Part shown: positions 34,073-46,234 of the stretch, piece after piece
Layout: every line of letters begins with the position of its first letter
Position numbering within the stretch: the first letter of the stretch is position 1
Source of the DNA: Globodera rostochiensis
Taxonomy: Eukaryota > Nematoda > Chromadorea > Rhabditida > Heteroderidae
Direction of reading: 5' to 3'
Length of the DNA: 64,000 nucleotides
Assembly (NCBI GenBank): GCA_018350325.1
Contig: JAEVLN010000017.1
Span: 186,001-250,000, forward strand
Notes under the pieces: model-generated
What the model saw: only the letters and a program-made list of their open reading frames with translations
Told to the model about the DNA's origin: nothing
Database searches by the model: none
Translations under genes and position numbers: made by a program

Positions 34073-36145
34073 TCTTCGTCTTCCACGTAAGTGTCCACGC
34101 CGACCTCCTCATAATCCTTCTCCAGCGCCGCAAGGTCTTCCCGTGCTTCTGTAAATTCGCCCTCCTCCATTCCCTCTCCGACATACCTAAAATATATAAT
34201 TTACTTGGCAATAATCATTCTGTCCATCCGACCAATGCACGAAGGCTCTTTTGGCGTACATCAAATCGAATTTGTAGTCCAAACGGGCCCACGCTTCTGC
34301 AATGGCCGTCGTATTGGCCAACATACACACGGCCTAAAAGTAACTTTCATCTTTTCAAAACTTTGGCCAATTACTCTCTGCAATTTGGCCAAATCCCCGC
34401 CGGGGACAACTGTTGGCGGTTGGTAGTTAATGCCGACTTTGAAACCTGCGAGAATTAATTGAACAAATTTCAAAAAGCGACCTGTTGGACACCAATCGAC
34501 AAATTCAATGGAACGCTTTGCTTTGATCGCCGCTATTGCCGAATTTACATCCTTAAAATTAATAAAAAAATTTTTTTAAAAATTTGATTTTACATACTTT
34601 TGGCACTACATCGCCACGGAACAACAAGCAACAGGCCATAAACTTGCCATTGCGCGGGTCGCACTTCACCATTTGGTTTTCCGGCTCAAAGCATTGATTG
34701 GTAATCTCGGCAACACTCGAGATTTCGTGGAAAGCCCGATCAGTGGCGATGATCGGGGCATAGGTGGCCAAGGGGAAGTGAATGCGGGGGTAGGGGACCA
34801 GATTGGTCTGGAACTCGGTCAGGTCGACGTTCAGAGCCCCGTCAAAACGTAGTGAGGCCGTGATGGAAGAGACAATTTGGGCGATTAAACGATTCAAATT
34901 GGTGTATGTCGGCCTGAAAGCGACAGCCATAGGTTTTTGTTTTTCTTGAAAAATTGATCAGAAAAAATTGAAGCTGCTTTCCCACCTCGAGATGCCCAAG
35001 TTTCGTCTACAAATCTCGTAAATGGCTTCGTTGTCAACCATGAACGAGCAGTCCTCGTGTTCCAAAGTCGTGTGGGTGGTCAAAATGGAATTGTACGGCT
35101 CAACCACCTAAATTTGAACGAATTTTAAATTGTTTCTTTATTAAATCATACGGAGGTGGAGATGCGCGGGGCCGGGTATATGGAAAACTCCAACTTGGCC
35201 TTCTTCCCGTACTCCACAGTCAGACACTCGGCCAAAAGTGCGGAGAATCCGCTCCCTAATTTTTAATTCAAATAATTTTGAATTGAATTAAATAAAATTG
35301 ATGCTCATTAAATTGTCATTTACCCGTGCCGCCACCAAATGAATGAAAAAGGAGAAAGCCCTGGAGGCCCGAACAGTTTTCGGCGACTTCTGAAATTTTG
35401 AAAATGTTTTTTTTTTGCTCCCAAATTAAAATACTTCGGATTCGGTCCATGCACACGCCGATCAGTTCTTTTCCGACCGTGTAATGGCCTCGGGCGTAAT
35501 TGTTGGCCGCGTCCTCCTTGCCGGTGATCAGTTGTTCCGGGTGGAATAAATGCTTATAGGCACCACCCCGGACTTCGTCTAAAGATAATTTAATTAAAAA
35601 TAAAAGATTTATTCACAAAAATCAAATGTTTTTATGTTAAACACTCTATTCCCTTACCAATTACTGTCGGTTCCAAGTCGATAAACAATGCCCTCGGCAC
35701 ATATTTATCTGAAAATATTAAATTATAATTAAAAAATGAAATATTTGCGCTTAATTTGTCGTGTCTCGGCAAAAAAAGTGTCCACCGAATTATCCCCGGG
35801 GCCTTCCTCACTGTCAACATAGCGACCTTCGGAGTTGATGCCATGCTAATGAAAGGCAAAAATTTAAATATAAATTTTAATAAATTGCCTCTAATTCAAA
35901 ACTTAAAATTGAATTGTTGAGAGTTTGTAACAAATTTGGTGTTACCTCAAGACAGTACAGCTCCCAACATGCATTGCCAATTTGAACGCCGGCTTTTTTG
36001 TTTATGCAATTCTTTTATTTTTAATTTAATTGTAATAATTGCACCTTGGCCGATGTGCAAAGAAATCACTTCTCTCTGAAAAATCGCAAAAATTATGAAG
36101 TAAAATAGCGCAAAAAATAAATAAAATTACCCCAAATTTGCCCAT
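34073..36145 (-). CDS. Alpha-tubulin, divergent isotype
   Basis: GTP-binding microtubule subunit. Exons on the minus strand give [20 protein letters not shown], a divergent H1-B2 loop ([20 protein letters not shown]), [43 protein letters not shown] (GTP-binding loop), [76 protein letters not shown] and a C-terminus [17 protein letters not shown]. It stops at 34073. The usual K40 acetylation site is absent from the H1-B2 loop. The first exon (36131-36145) appears to encode MGKFG in place of the usual single Met before REV. One intron near 35755 has no GT donor and may use GC. Tail tyrosine is retained. Confidence 0.92.
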
Positions 36146-36648
36146 TGGCCGAAATTTGGTTTAAAAAGGTGTGAATATTCTTTCTGAATGGATTAAAAGT
36201 GAGGGCCAATTTGAGATTAAAGCTTTGGAGAAACGGGGAGAAAAAGCGGAAACCAGCAATCCTTCCAAGTGAATGCATTGGGCTGAGTGAGTGGCCTTAA
36301 TGGCCGAGAATTTTGGAAAGACCGCAAGAATAAGAGAGCTTTGTAAAATATAATAAAAATTGAATTTGTCTAAATATTTTTGGTTAAAAATACAATAGAA
36401 TTATCATTCGTAATGATTGGGATTTATCAGTACTTTTGAGTGCAAGTGATTTGATCGCCCATTCCTGTTGGGCTTCCTCAAGCAATTCCCTTCTCCTCCA
36501 TCAGTCACATTTCGATGATCCCGCCGAATGGCAAAGCATTGGAATTTTATTTATTTCAAAAATGGCGATTTCCAATATTTAGCGATTTTTGCCGGAGGAG
36601 AGATGAATCGAAAGCGACTCAGCCTCTAATTTGGCTTTTATCATCGTT

Positions 36649-39394
36649 TCAATTCCCAAGGTGTACTTCGGCACGTTGTCCATCGTTTTTGGTTTCAAAC
36701 TCGTAAATAGAATGGGCTACAAAGTTCAGCAAAGCATCGTTCTTTTGGCGTCCGCTCAGCTCAATCAAAACAGCGACATTCTGGCGCTTCATCACGGCGC
36801 CCGGGACAAACAGCGTAAGCTGGCATGAAAGGACTTTAAACGCTCATCTTACAGTATATTTATTGTATTTAATCTCAATTTAATGAAGAAAATGCTGACC
36901 TGGGGCCCCTGAGTAGGCCAATAGCGGCCGAGGTTGAACCCGTTGACCATCAAAATGCCGTGCCCCCACCCGCGGGAGTCGAAGAATGTGTGCATTTGAG
37001 TCCAATCGGCGGATAACGTTGTGAATGTGGCCACATAAATCGCGGGTTCTTCATCGGTCAATTTGCCATTTTCGTCCAATTTTTGGGGCTTTTGTTCTTT
37101 GATCATTCAAAAATAAACGCATAATTTTGCTAACCTCGTAAATGTTCATTTTCCGACCAATTTTCTCAAAAATAACTTCTAAATCGACGCCGCACTGCAC
37201 CCACCGAGTGCCAAGCACTTTACCATCGAGAAACAAAGGCGAAAACAATCCCTTGAAAGTTGGACTGATCAGAACAAATTCAAAATTTTATGTAAATGAA
37301 GGCTAAACTGCCCTGGGGTCCACTTTAGTCACTGGATAGGTCAGTCGACCGATGTTTTCCACTGCAAAATGATTGTTTGTCTTTTTTATATTTAATTAAT
37401 TATTAAAATCACCTAAAATGTCAATTTTTTGACCTTTCCTCGCTCCTCCCGGTTTCAAACTCAAACTTTTGGCACAGCCCGTCCGATCACAAACAGTCAT
37501 ATTGCCCTTTGTATAGTATTTTATTTGCTTTATTTCAATGCAATTAAATCACCTGAAATTTGCCATCCAAAAACACATAAGCGTGATCGCGGAGTTCGGG
37601 CGCCGTCAGTACTGTTCCATCGGTCTCCAACGTGGTACTGTACCACACAAAGCCGTGATCCCGATCAAAGGCCTCAAAGTTCAACGGATTATCCGATGAA
37701 TGGAGACATCGAGACGAGGAAGAATTGAGGACTGCCACGAAATTGGCCAATTTAAGTCCGAAGACACCGTCAATGGACACGCCGCTGAGATATTGACATT
37801 TACAATGAAGATTAATGATTAATTATTAATTAAAGATGTTTTAATTTGGATACGTTCTGTTTGCCGGCAGTGCCATTGGTCGACTTGGCCATTCAGCTGC
37901 CCGTCTGCGCCCAATCCAGTCCCGGATTGCCTGGTAAAGCGGCGTGATTGCGCCCTCCTCACCAATCGGAGCTCCAAAATCGTACGAAGTTACAATCTTT
38001 TGCCATTTTTTGTCAATTTTCAAATTGCAATTCCGAAACCCCACCGGCCCGCTCGTCTCTTTCCCACTCCAAAAGCCGAAGCTCGTGCCTCCGTGGAACA
38101 TCAAAATGCTGAAAGAGGCGTTCATCCTCCACATCACGTCCATGGACTCGATCACGGGCCCGGTCTGCTGACGCACCATAGACTTATCGCCCCACATTGA
38201 GAACCAAACTGTGTAGAATTCGGAGTTGACTCGGGGCCCTGTAGCGTGGCGAAGGATTACTGGATTACTGTGGTTTCGGTTACTGATTTCAAATAATAAT
38301 ATAATTCCACCGTTCCTATTTTGGTACAGATTGGTACAAAAATTCAACTTTTTTCTGACTGAAAACGGCGGCCTTCACCGATTTAAAAATGACCTCCTCC
38401 TCCAGCGGAATACTTTTGTTGTAGGGCAAAATAAGCTTCGATGTTTCGTTCAATGTTTGACGACGGAACGCCAAAGTCGACGGTGGTCAAAGTGTGTTCA
38501 ATCGGTCCGCAACGCAACATTCCATCGGATGGACCGTCCGCTGTTCACACATTTTGATTACCAATTTTGGCTAATTAATTTTCCTCCTCACTGGTGTATA
38601 AGACGACATCGTCGCCAAATTTGTCCCGTGTCAGGTCCCGTAACCACCGCATATATTCGTGGTCGCACGCTACACTACCGTACTCGTTCTCGATTTGCAG
38701 CATCAAAATTGGCCCTCCGTTTTTGTACAGCAACGGCTTAAGCACGGACAGCAAAGCATTGTACCATCGACGGAGAAAATGCAAATATCTGAAGAATAAT
38801 TAAGCATAATAATTTCTTTTGGATATGCTAACAGTTTATTGGAGCTTCTGAGCACAATGTCAGCCTGATACTTGATCAGCCACCATGGAAGTCCGCCAAA
38901 TTCAAATTCGGCACAAATGTACGGGCCAAGCCGAATCAGCACATTTAATTCGTTTTTCTGAGCCATCCGAATAAATTTGGACACATTCCGATCACCAGCA
39001 AAATTAAATCTAACGCAAATAAATGTTATGGCATTATCTCCTCTCCCATTCACTTCGTACTTTGCCGGAGTCGGTTCGTGAAAGTTCCACGGAATATACA
39101 ATTGGACAGCGTTCAACCCGGCGGCCCGGTATCGCCAGAGGCGATCTTGCCATAAAGACGGATGAATCTGTGGGGGGGGGGGCAAACGAATGGCATTTAA
39201 TTAATCAATTCATTCAGAAATTATAATATACTCACGCGGAAATAATGCATTTCGCCAGAAATGTACCGAAACGGTTGGCCATCCTTTAGAAAAGTTTTTC
39301 GCTTATGGTCAATTTGGAAGGTTCTTTCTCCATTTACGGGCCAATGGAAAAAGAAAATGATAAAAATCAAAAAACATTGGCAAATAATAAACAT
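36649..39394 (-). CDS. Beta-galactosidase, glycoside hydrolase family 35
   Basis: Secreted or lysosomal exo-galactosidase. The start at 39394 gives a signal peptide ([18 protein letters not shown]). Then [67 protein letters not shown] and [11 protein letters not shown] (acid/base Glu in ENEYG) follow. The nucleophile region [15 protein letters not shown] comes next; the canonical motif is SEFYTGW, so Val replaces Gly after the Thr. [23 protein letters not shown], the beta-sandwich domains and [17 protein letters not shown] complete the enzyme. The last exon ends EVHLGN at 36649. All hallmark segments are present. GH35 enzymes cleave terminal beta-galactosides; a digestive or lysosomal role is likely. 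Confidence 0.92.
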
Positions 39395-39658
39395 TTTTAA
39401 CCTCAAAAACAAAATAAAATATTTTATAATCTTTTGAACAGCTGCACAGAAATATTTGTTGGCTGAATTGGACTCATTCACTCGCCTATTAATAATTTAT
39501 TCCCTCTCTCCTCCAAAATGTGAATGAATTGTTTCTGGAACAGCCGCCGAGAACATTCACAAATTGATGAAATTGATTTGATTGTTTTATCTTTTACTAT
39601 TCGTGTGTTAACATTTACTACAAAACAAAAATGCCTAAAAATTATGACAAATTTCCGC

Positions 39659-40063
39659 TCAATTTCCGATCACAGCGTCAACAAATTGCATCGTGTGCAT
39701 TTTGAACTGAGATTTGGGTGATTTTTTTGGATTTTTCGCTTCCTCCGCCTCCGAGTCTTTCTTTGATTGCGAAATCGAACCCTCGGCATTTTCTGATAAA
39801 AAAGGGAATTAAATCGAATCAAAGGAAATAATTTAATTTTTAAAATTAAAATTGCCTTGTTTTGTTGGTTTATCAGCTAATTTCCGTTGGTTTGCACCAC
39901 TTAATTTACTTAAAGCTGAAATTTGAAGGTTTTACATTTATTTTGAAATTTATTTTGTAATAATCTTACGGTTCACTGTTTCGAGTTTGCCAATTCGTAT
40001 ATTTTCACAGCATTTAAGCAACAAAAAAACAATGAAAAAACAAATAAAATGTTGTAATTTCAT
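39659..40063 (-). CDS. Small secreted Lys-rich protein (effector-like)
   Basis: Three exons on the minus strand: 40063-39970, 39915-39856, 39792-39659, giving about 95 residues. It starts MKLQHFICFFIVFLLLKCCE, a clear signal peptide, followed by IRIGKLETVN, LSKLSGANQRKLADKPTKQ and a charged region (SISQSKKDSEAEEAKNPKKS), and ends MQFVDAVIGN. The second intron begins GC (CAAG|GCAATT) and ends CAG; both phases fit. No known domain. It is divergent in composition from its neighbours, lies directly upstream of the beta-galactosidase gene on the same strand, and is too short and spread out to appear as one open frame. Such small secreted proteins are common among plant-parasite effectors; that role is inference only. 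Confidence 0.6.
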
Positions 40064-40370
40064 TATCTAATTTGTTTTTTAAAGAAGATCTAAGCAACAA
40101 AAGCTCCTAAAAAATTAAATATAAATTATTAAAATGAATGTGGATATATATTTAAAAACTGCAAATTTGGCCAGTTTAAAGCAAAAATCCCCCCCCCCCT
40201 CAAAATTCCCCCCCCCCATCGATTCGTTGAATTTCATGTGGCAGAATCAATAAATCATTCAATGTTTTGTCGCAGCATTTACATTTTAGCGGAAGCATTT
40301 TACTATTCCATGCCATTTCCGAGCTTCTTCGTTTCGCTTTTACTGGGGAAGGGGGAAGTCTTTTCTCTTA

Positions 40371-40650
40371 AGGCGGGGGAGGGGAGAGGGAGGTTACCAG
40401 ACTTTGGTGGGGGAGGGGGGGGGGGGGGTACCCCGACTTGGCGGGGGAGGGGTCCCAGACTTTGGTGAGGGGGGGGGGAGTCCAGGAGAGGTACCCCGAC
40501 TTGGCGGGGGAGAGGTCCCAGACTTTGGTGGGGGAGGGGGGGTACCCCGACTTGGCGGGGGAGGGGTCCCAGACTTTGGTGGGGGAGGGGGGGTACCCCG
40601 ATGGCGGGGGAGGGGGGGGGGGGAGGGGGTCCAAGACTTTAGTGGGGGAG
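40371..40650. repeat. GC-rich minisatellite of about 50-bp units
   Basis: Units combine GTACCCCGACTTGGCGGGGG and GTCCCAGACTTTGGTGGGGG. About five copies. Open frames here on both strands are compositional. The rest of 40070-41247 is AT-rich or non-coding as far as I can see. Confidence 0.85.
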
Positions 40651-41247
40651 GAGGGGAGAGGGGGGCATTCCTTAACCCGGGAAGGTTTTTTCCAAATTTT
40701 GTCAAAATTGGCTAATTGTTACATAAATACACCGATAGCCTACCAAATTAAGTACTTTTTAGCTTATTTTGCCCTATTCCCCCTATTTTTAGGGTTTTGG
40801 AGATGGCCGCCCCGGTTCCATGACATTTGCGTACTGGACATTTATTCAGTTTTCTTTATCAAAAAATGTTTTTTATTTAAAAAAATAGTCAGCTCATAAG
40901 TAAACTTTGTTTTAATTTTTTTCATTTTCTGAATTCCGGCCCTAACAGACTTTGAGCGGCGGAGAGATCGACTTCGATATCCCCCGGGGGGTAGAGGCAA
41001 AGTAAGGATGGGAATGGACAACCTTTTCTTTTGCTACCCCACGCGGTTTATTGAATCGGTTTGGGTCACCAGTCGTTAAAAAGCAAAAAGTTTTTTCTAT
41101 TTTATTTGATTTTCTAATTTTTACATATAAACATGCTTAGGAGTGATCGTTGACATAATTTAAGCTCATTAGTGACTGACAATTATAAAATTTGGTCAAA
41201 TAAAGCAGCAAAACGCTGTGGATTGTGCAGCATTTGCTTCAGTTGCA

Positions 41248-43001
41248 TCATTCTTCTCGACTCCGTCCCGTGGCCACTTCCATTGCAATATCCAAATCTC
41301 TGATCAGATCAAGTCTGTCTTCGCAGCCAACCGAAAGTCTGATCAAATTGTTGTCTATGCCCAATTTCTGTCGTATTTCTTGTGGAACCGAAGCATGGGT
41401 CATTAAAGCCGGAAGTTCAGCGAGGGATTCATAGCCTCCCAATGATTCGGCCAAAGTGAAAACCTTTAATAAAAACGTTTTATTGATAAATGTTAATGCG
41501 TTTACCTGCAGATTGGCCAAAAACTTTTGCGATCCTTCCAAATCGGTGCGCAAATAAAAGGAGATCATTCCGGACATTCCGCTCGCTTGCTTTTTGTGCA
41601 CGTCGTGTTGGGGATGGGATTTAAGTTCCGGATAGAGCACCTTACAAATTAGAGGAATTAAACATTGTACAAATTAGAGGAATTAAGCATTGTAAAATTA
41701 GAGGAATTAAGCATTGTACAAATAAAGTGCCATTAGCCCAAATACCTTCTCAACCCGCGGGTCCGTCTCCAACCAACGCGCGACGGCCGTTGCGTTTGTT
41801 TGATGTTGGCCCATTCGAAGATGCAACGTTTTGATGCCGCGGAGAACCAAATAAACGTCGAAAGACGACGGCACCGAACCAACCGCTAAAGGGGTAAAAA
41901 ACTTTTAATTAATAATTATTTAAATGTTATGCTTTTATTATACAATTATTCAAACTCCGGACCTAATTGTTGGAAGAGAAAGTGCGCGTCGAGCCTTTCG
42001 CTGTTCGTCACCAGACTGCCCATTACCACGTCGGAGTGGCCGTTTATGTACTTCGTTAGCGAATGCAACACAACATCGGCACCCAACGCCAATGGATTTT
42101 GGAAGAATGGGGACATAAACTTAAGCCCAGAGATTAATTGGTTTCTTTTAATTAGTAATTATTACCGTATTATCAACGACCACAATGCTCTCCGGATTGT
42201 GGGCCTTTACAGCTTTGGACACTGCTTCAATGTCGATCACTTTCAGCAGCGGATTTGAGGGGGACTCGAACCAAACCATCTGACAAATTTGGCAAATCTT
42301 CCATCTTCAACCGCTCATCGCAAAGTCGGCACATACCTTTGTGTTTGGCCTTAGTGCCGCCCGCAAGTCGTCCAACTTTGTCATGTCGACGAAGCTCAGC
42401 TGTACGCCGTGGTGGGCGACACTAACGTCGCGGAAGTACCGTTGGGTGCCGCCGTAGCCGTCGTCTGCCATAATTAAGTGGTCGCCCGCGTGGAGCCAAT
42501 TGGCCATCGCGGCAGTGGCGCCGAGACCCGAGCTGAACACGCGACTGAATCGTGCAGCCTCCAGACTGGCAATGTTCTCCTGCAGCACATCGCGCGTCGG
42601 ATTTCCTAAAGTTTTGAGAATTTACGTTTTGTCCGGCTTTCCCATTTGATTTTACCGGCTCTTGAATAGTCGTGTCCCTTGGGCTCTCCCGGCTTCGATT
42701 GTTTGTAAGTCGTGGACAACGAAATTGGCGGGACAACCTGCGAGTATTGGCAATTGAAACTTCCCATAAATACAATAAATACCTGGTTCATGTCCCACTG
42801 TTCGGGGCGATTTCCCGCGTGAATTGCTGTGGTGGCGAAGCCAATGAATTTTCGATTTAATTCGGAAGTCGTTTTTTGTGCAGAAATTGCGTCATTTTCT
42901 TCATCCAAAAATCGCTTTTTGAGCGCTGGTTCAGCGTCGTCGATGGATTGTGCCGAGCGTTTGTTGTTTATGGCGGCGGGGCGGAGAGGGTCGACGAGCA
43001 T
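41248..43001 (-). CDS. cth: Cystathionine gamma-lyase
   Basis: PLP-dependent Cys/Met metabolism enzyme, cytosolic, the final step of transsulfuration (cystathionine to cysteine). The start at 43001 gives [20 protein letters not shown], a divergent leader, then [64 protein letters not shown] and [45 protein letters not shown], the aspartate segment IVVVDNT, and the PLP-lysine block [20 protein letters not shown] follow. The C-terminal domain has [20 protein letters not shown] and [14 protein letters not shown]. It stops at 41248. Seven or more exons. The extra N-terminal 45 residues are charged and look linker-like. CTH versus the closely related CGS/CBL families is decided by overall similarity, so high but not absolute. 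Confidence 0.93.
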
Positions 43002-43569
43002 TTTGGATGGACGGAATGAATTGAATGGATTTGTAAATTCTTAAAAAGAAAAATAAATAAAGTAAAAATAATAAATTAAGCTGTCCTTCCATTTAACCAC
43101 CACTCGAATGAGAGGGCATTTGATTTATTTGCATATTATTTTGATTAATATTATAAAGAAAATAAAATTTTTTGTCGTTTTAACTATTTTATATATACTT
43201 TTCCTATATTTTCAGCTTTGTAGTGAACGCCCTCCCTAATTGTAGCCTGTGCTTTATGTCCCCATCCCCCGGGGGGGGGGGGTGAATGTGACGTCATTCA
43301 CTCTTTTCCCCTTCCCATTATGTCGATTTTGTGTTTTCTAGGCAGCACTTTTGGCTGAATAAAACTTAAAATAAAATAAACAATGAATGAAAAGCCTGGT
43401 GAATTATGTAATTGAAGGATTGAGTTTTGAGGGTGGAGTGGTCGGGGATTGGTTGTTGTGTCGGTTGGTGGTTGCCGCTTTTATACAACGAATGATGGAT
43501 GATGCAACTATGACCAACATTTCTTCATCAGCTCTAACCCAAGCTATTTATAAGCATATTTTACCCGGG

Positions 43570-44728
43570 AAAGAGCAAAGCGGGGGCACGGGCGGGGGGA
43601 GGGAAAGCGGGGGAACGGGCGGGGGGGGGGAAAGCGGGGGCACGGGCGGGGGGAGGGAAAGCGGGGGAACGGGCGGGGGGGGGGGAAAGCGGGGGCACGG
43701 GCGGAGGGGGGGAAAGCGGGGGCACGGGCGGGGGGGGGGAAAGCGGGGGCACGGGCGGGGGGGGGGGAAAGCGGGGGCACGGGCGGGGGGGGGGGGAAAG
43801 CGGGGGCACGGGCGGGGGGGGGGGGGGGAAAGCGGGGGCACGGGCGGGGGGGGGGAGAAGCGGGAGCACGGGGCGGGCGGGGGAATGATGCCTCGGGAGA
43901 GGGAAGCGGGGGGCACGGGGCGGGGGGGGGAAGCGGGGGCACGGGCGGGGGGGGGGAAGCGGGGGCACGGGCGGGGGGGGGGAAGCGGGGGCACGGGCGG
44001 GGGGGGGGAAAGCGGGGGCACGGGCGGGGGGGGGAAAGCGGGGGCACGGGCGGGGGGGGGGAGAAGCGGGAGCACGGGGCGGGCGGGGGAATGATGCCTC
44101 GGGAGAGGGAAGCGGGGGGCACGGGGCGGGAGAGGGAAGCGGGGGTACGGGCGGGGAAGGAAAGCGAGGGAATGATGCTCCGGTGGACGGAAGCGGGGGC
44201 ACGGGCGGGGGAGGAAAGCGAGGGAATGATGCTCCGGTGGACGGAAGCGGGGGCACGGGGGCGGGGGAGGGAAGCGGGGGCACGGAAGGCGGGGGAGGGA
44301 AGCAGGGCACGGGGGCGGGGGAGGGAAGCGGGGGCACGGGGGGCGTGGGAGGGAAGCGGGGGCACGGAGGGCGGGGGAGGGAAGCAGGGCACGGGGGCGG
44401 GGGAGGGAAGCGGGGGCACGGGGGGCGCGGGAGGGTAGCGAGGGCACGGGGCGGGGAGGGAAGCGGGGGCACGGGGGGCGTGGGAGGGAAGCGAGGGCAC
44501 GGGGGGCGGGGGAGGGAAGCGGGGGCACGGGCGGGGGGAGGGAAAGCGGGGGCATGGGCGGGGGGAGGGAAAGCGGGGGCACGGGCGGGGAGAGGGAAAG
44601 CGGGGGCACGGGCGGGGGGAGGGAAAGCGGGGGAACGGGGGCGGGGGAGGGAAGCGGGGGCACGGAGGGCGGGGGAGGGAAGCGGGGGCACGGGGGCGGG
44701 GGAGGGAAGCGGGGGAACGGGGGAATGA
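43570..44728. repeat. GC-rich minisatellite, GGAAAGCGGGGGCACGGGCG units
   Basis: About 45 units of 24-30 bp with variants, plus two higher-order blocks that carry GGGAATGATGCCTCGGGAGA. It begins about 570 bp upstream of the cystathionine gamma-lyase start. The Pro/Arg/Ala- and Gly-rich open frames over it are artefacts of composition. Bases 43002-43570 contain promoter-region AT-rich sequence with one C/G palindrome at 43267. Confidence 0.92.
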
Positions 44729-45044
44729 TGCAATCAGGCGAGGCGATTTGATCATTCCGTGAGAAAAAATGGGATGTATTAAAAATAATTAATTTAATAT
44801 AAAACATTAATGTAATCAAAATGAATAAAATTTTTATCTTTTTTAATTAATAAACAAATTGTTGGAATATTCAGTCATGGGCCCAGACTACCTTTTCAAA
44901 AATTGCAACGAATTCAAAATTTAAATTTCTATTTTTATTTATATTGAGAACTAACCAGTACATCAAATAACATATTTTCAGACAATTTTTAGAATAAAAA
45001 TTTCCATCAATTGGGAGCTCAAAGCGGTATTTACCGCTTTTGTA

Positions 45045-45140
45045 ATTTTTGAATGATTTTGAGGCCAAAATTGATTTTTAAAAATTTTTGATTTCGAAAA
45101 TGTTCGAATTTGATCCGGAGTCCGAAATCGGTCAAGATGG
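45045..45140. repeat. Dispersed repeat related to the 12902 foldback element
   Basis: TTTGAATGATTTTGAGGC and the following AAATTGATTTTT stretch match the 13155-13190 region of the foldback element. A degenerate GATCCGGAGTCCG follows. Confidence 0.5.
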
Positions 45141-45349
45141 GAAATACTTTTTATTTTCTAATTGCGAAATTTGTCCTTTAATGGCACAGATCGATTCCTT
45201 GATGTTTGATTTATTAGCCTTTCAAAATTTGCTGGCACTGAATCGTGGCACTGAACTGATGTGTATCGTCGCAGTGATTGACGAAATTGTCACTGCTGAC
45301 GAGCCAGTTATGCTGCGGTTACATAAGTCGAACAACGACGTAAAAGAAG

Positions 45350-45610
45350 CGACGACAAAAAAGGTCCGTCGACAAAAAGTCCGGTTTCACAAATCGGACA
45401 AAATGTCAAAATTCATAAACATAAATTATTGCATTAAGACAAATTCCATTTGTTCCGCAGCTGGCCGGTGGTTTTGTTCCATTTTTGCTTACAAATTAGC
45501 GGACCTTTTGTGGTTTTCCCTACACCGGACCTTTTGTCTGATTTGTGCTACCGGACATTTTGTCCGTTTTGTGCTACCGGACATTTTGTCCGTTTTGTGT
45601 AAGGGACAAA
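45350..45610. mobile_element. Possible MITE with GGACAAAATGTCC-array ends
   Basis: The left end has CACAAATCGGACAAAATGTC. The right end has the inverse array CCGGACATTTTGTCCGTTTTG repeated twice with GTGCTA spacers. No target-site duplication identified. Overlapping open frames are not convincing. Confidence 0.4.
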
Positions 45611-45972
45611 TGAGAGTCCTGCATAATGAATGATGAGAAAATCTTTACTTTTATTCAATTCAGACCCAAAGGCATTGCAAAAAATGTTGATCAGTAGAGA
45701 GAGGGCTGGGATTTATATGGATAAAAATTTGCCAGATTATATGAACCAAAAATATGGATAAAAACGTAAAATAAGGAACTCAAAAATGGAATATGGACAA
45801 AAAAGGCAAAATTATGGAACCCATAGAACTATTATTGTACAGATTATCTTTGTAAAAACATTATTGACATTTTGACTCCATCCCAAAGTCTGCAGAAAAA
45901 TATGAATTTGCATATAATCGGAGCTCTATTGATCAGTCGTTATATTCATTGTTTACATTCGGTGGATTCTGA

Positions 45973-46234
45973 TCAGTGATTCGGCTTCTTTCCGCAGCAC
46001 GCCCACACGTAATTTTTGTCGCAACAATTGCTGGCCGCGTAGCCTTCCGAACTTTGCCCAACCGCACGAACAATTGGCCGCAGTCTTGCACGCCTGCTTG
46101 CCGATCCAGTCCCATGGCCATCCGCGCTTCATGCGCGCGGCCATGTCGATACCGTACCCATGGGAAGTGGAAATTGACAGACAGAGCAGGATTACGGTAA
46201 GCGTGGCGATCAGCAGAAAGATGGGACGGCACAT
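45973..46234 (-). pseudogene. Secreted Cys-rich peptide precursor with a frame break
   Basis: From 46234 the frame gives a strong signal peptide (MCRPIFLLIATLTVILLCLS), a short propeptide, a KR processing site and then GWPWDWIGKQACKTAANCSC. The cysteine pattern then stops in that frame. A shifted frame over 46040-45973 carries NCC and ACC pairs and reaches a stop at 45973. This suggests a one-base frameshift or sequencing error near 46040 in a disulfide-rich mature peptide. No intron of usable size bridges the two parts. Antimicrobial, toxin-like and effector families all use such layouts; family unknown. If the unshifted frame is real, it ends at 45953. Confidence 0.45.

Noticed and set aside
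38226..38741. Plus-strand 171-codon frame
   Set aside because: Antisense to conserved GH35 exons of the beta-galactosidase gene.
43544..44819. Pro/Arg/Ala-rich frames of about 400 codons (minus) and Gly-rich frames (plus)
   Set aside because: Pure minisatellite composition; all frames are open together.
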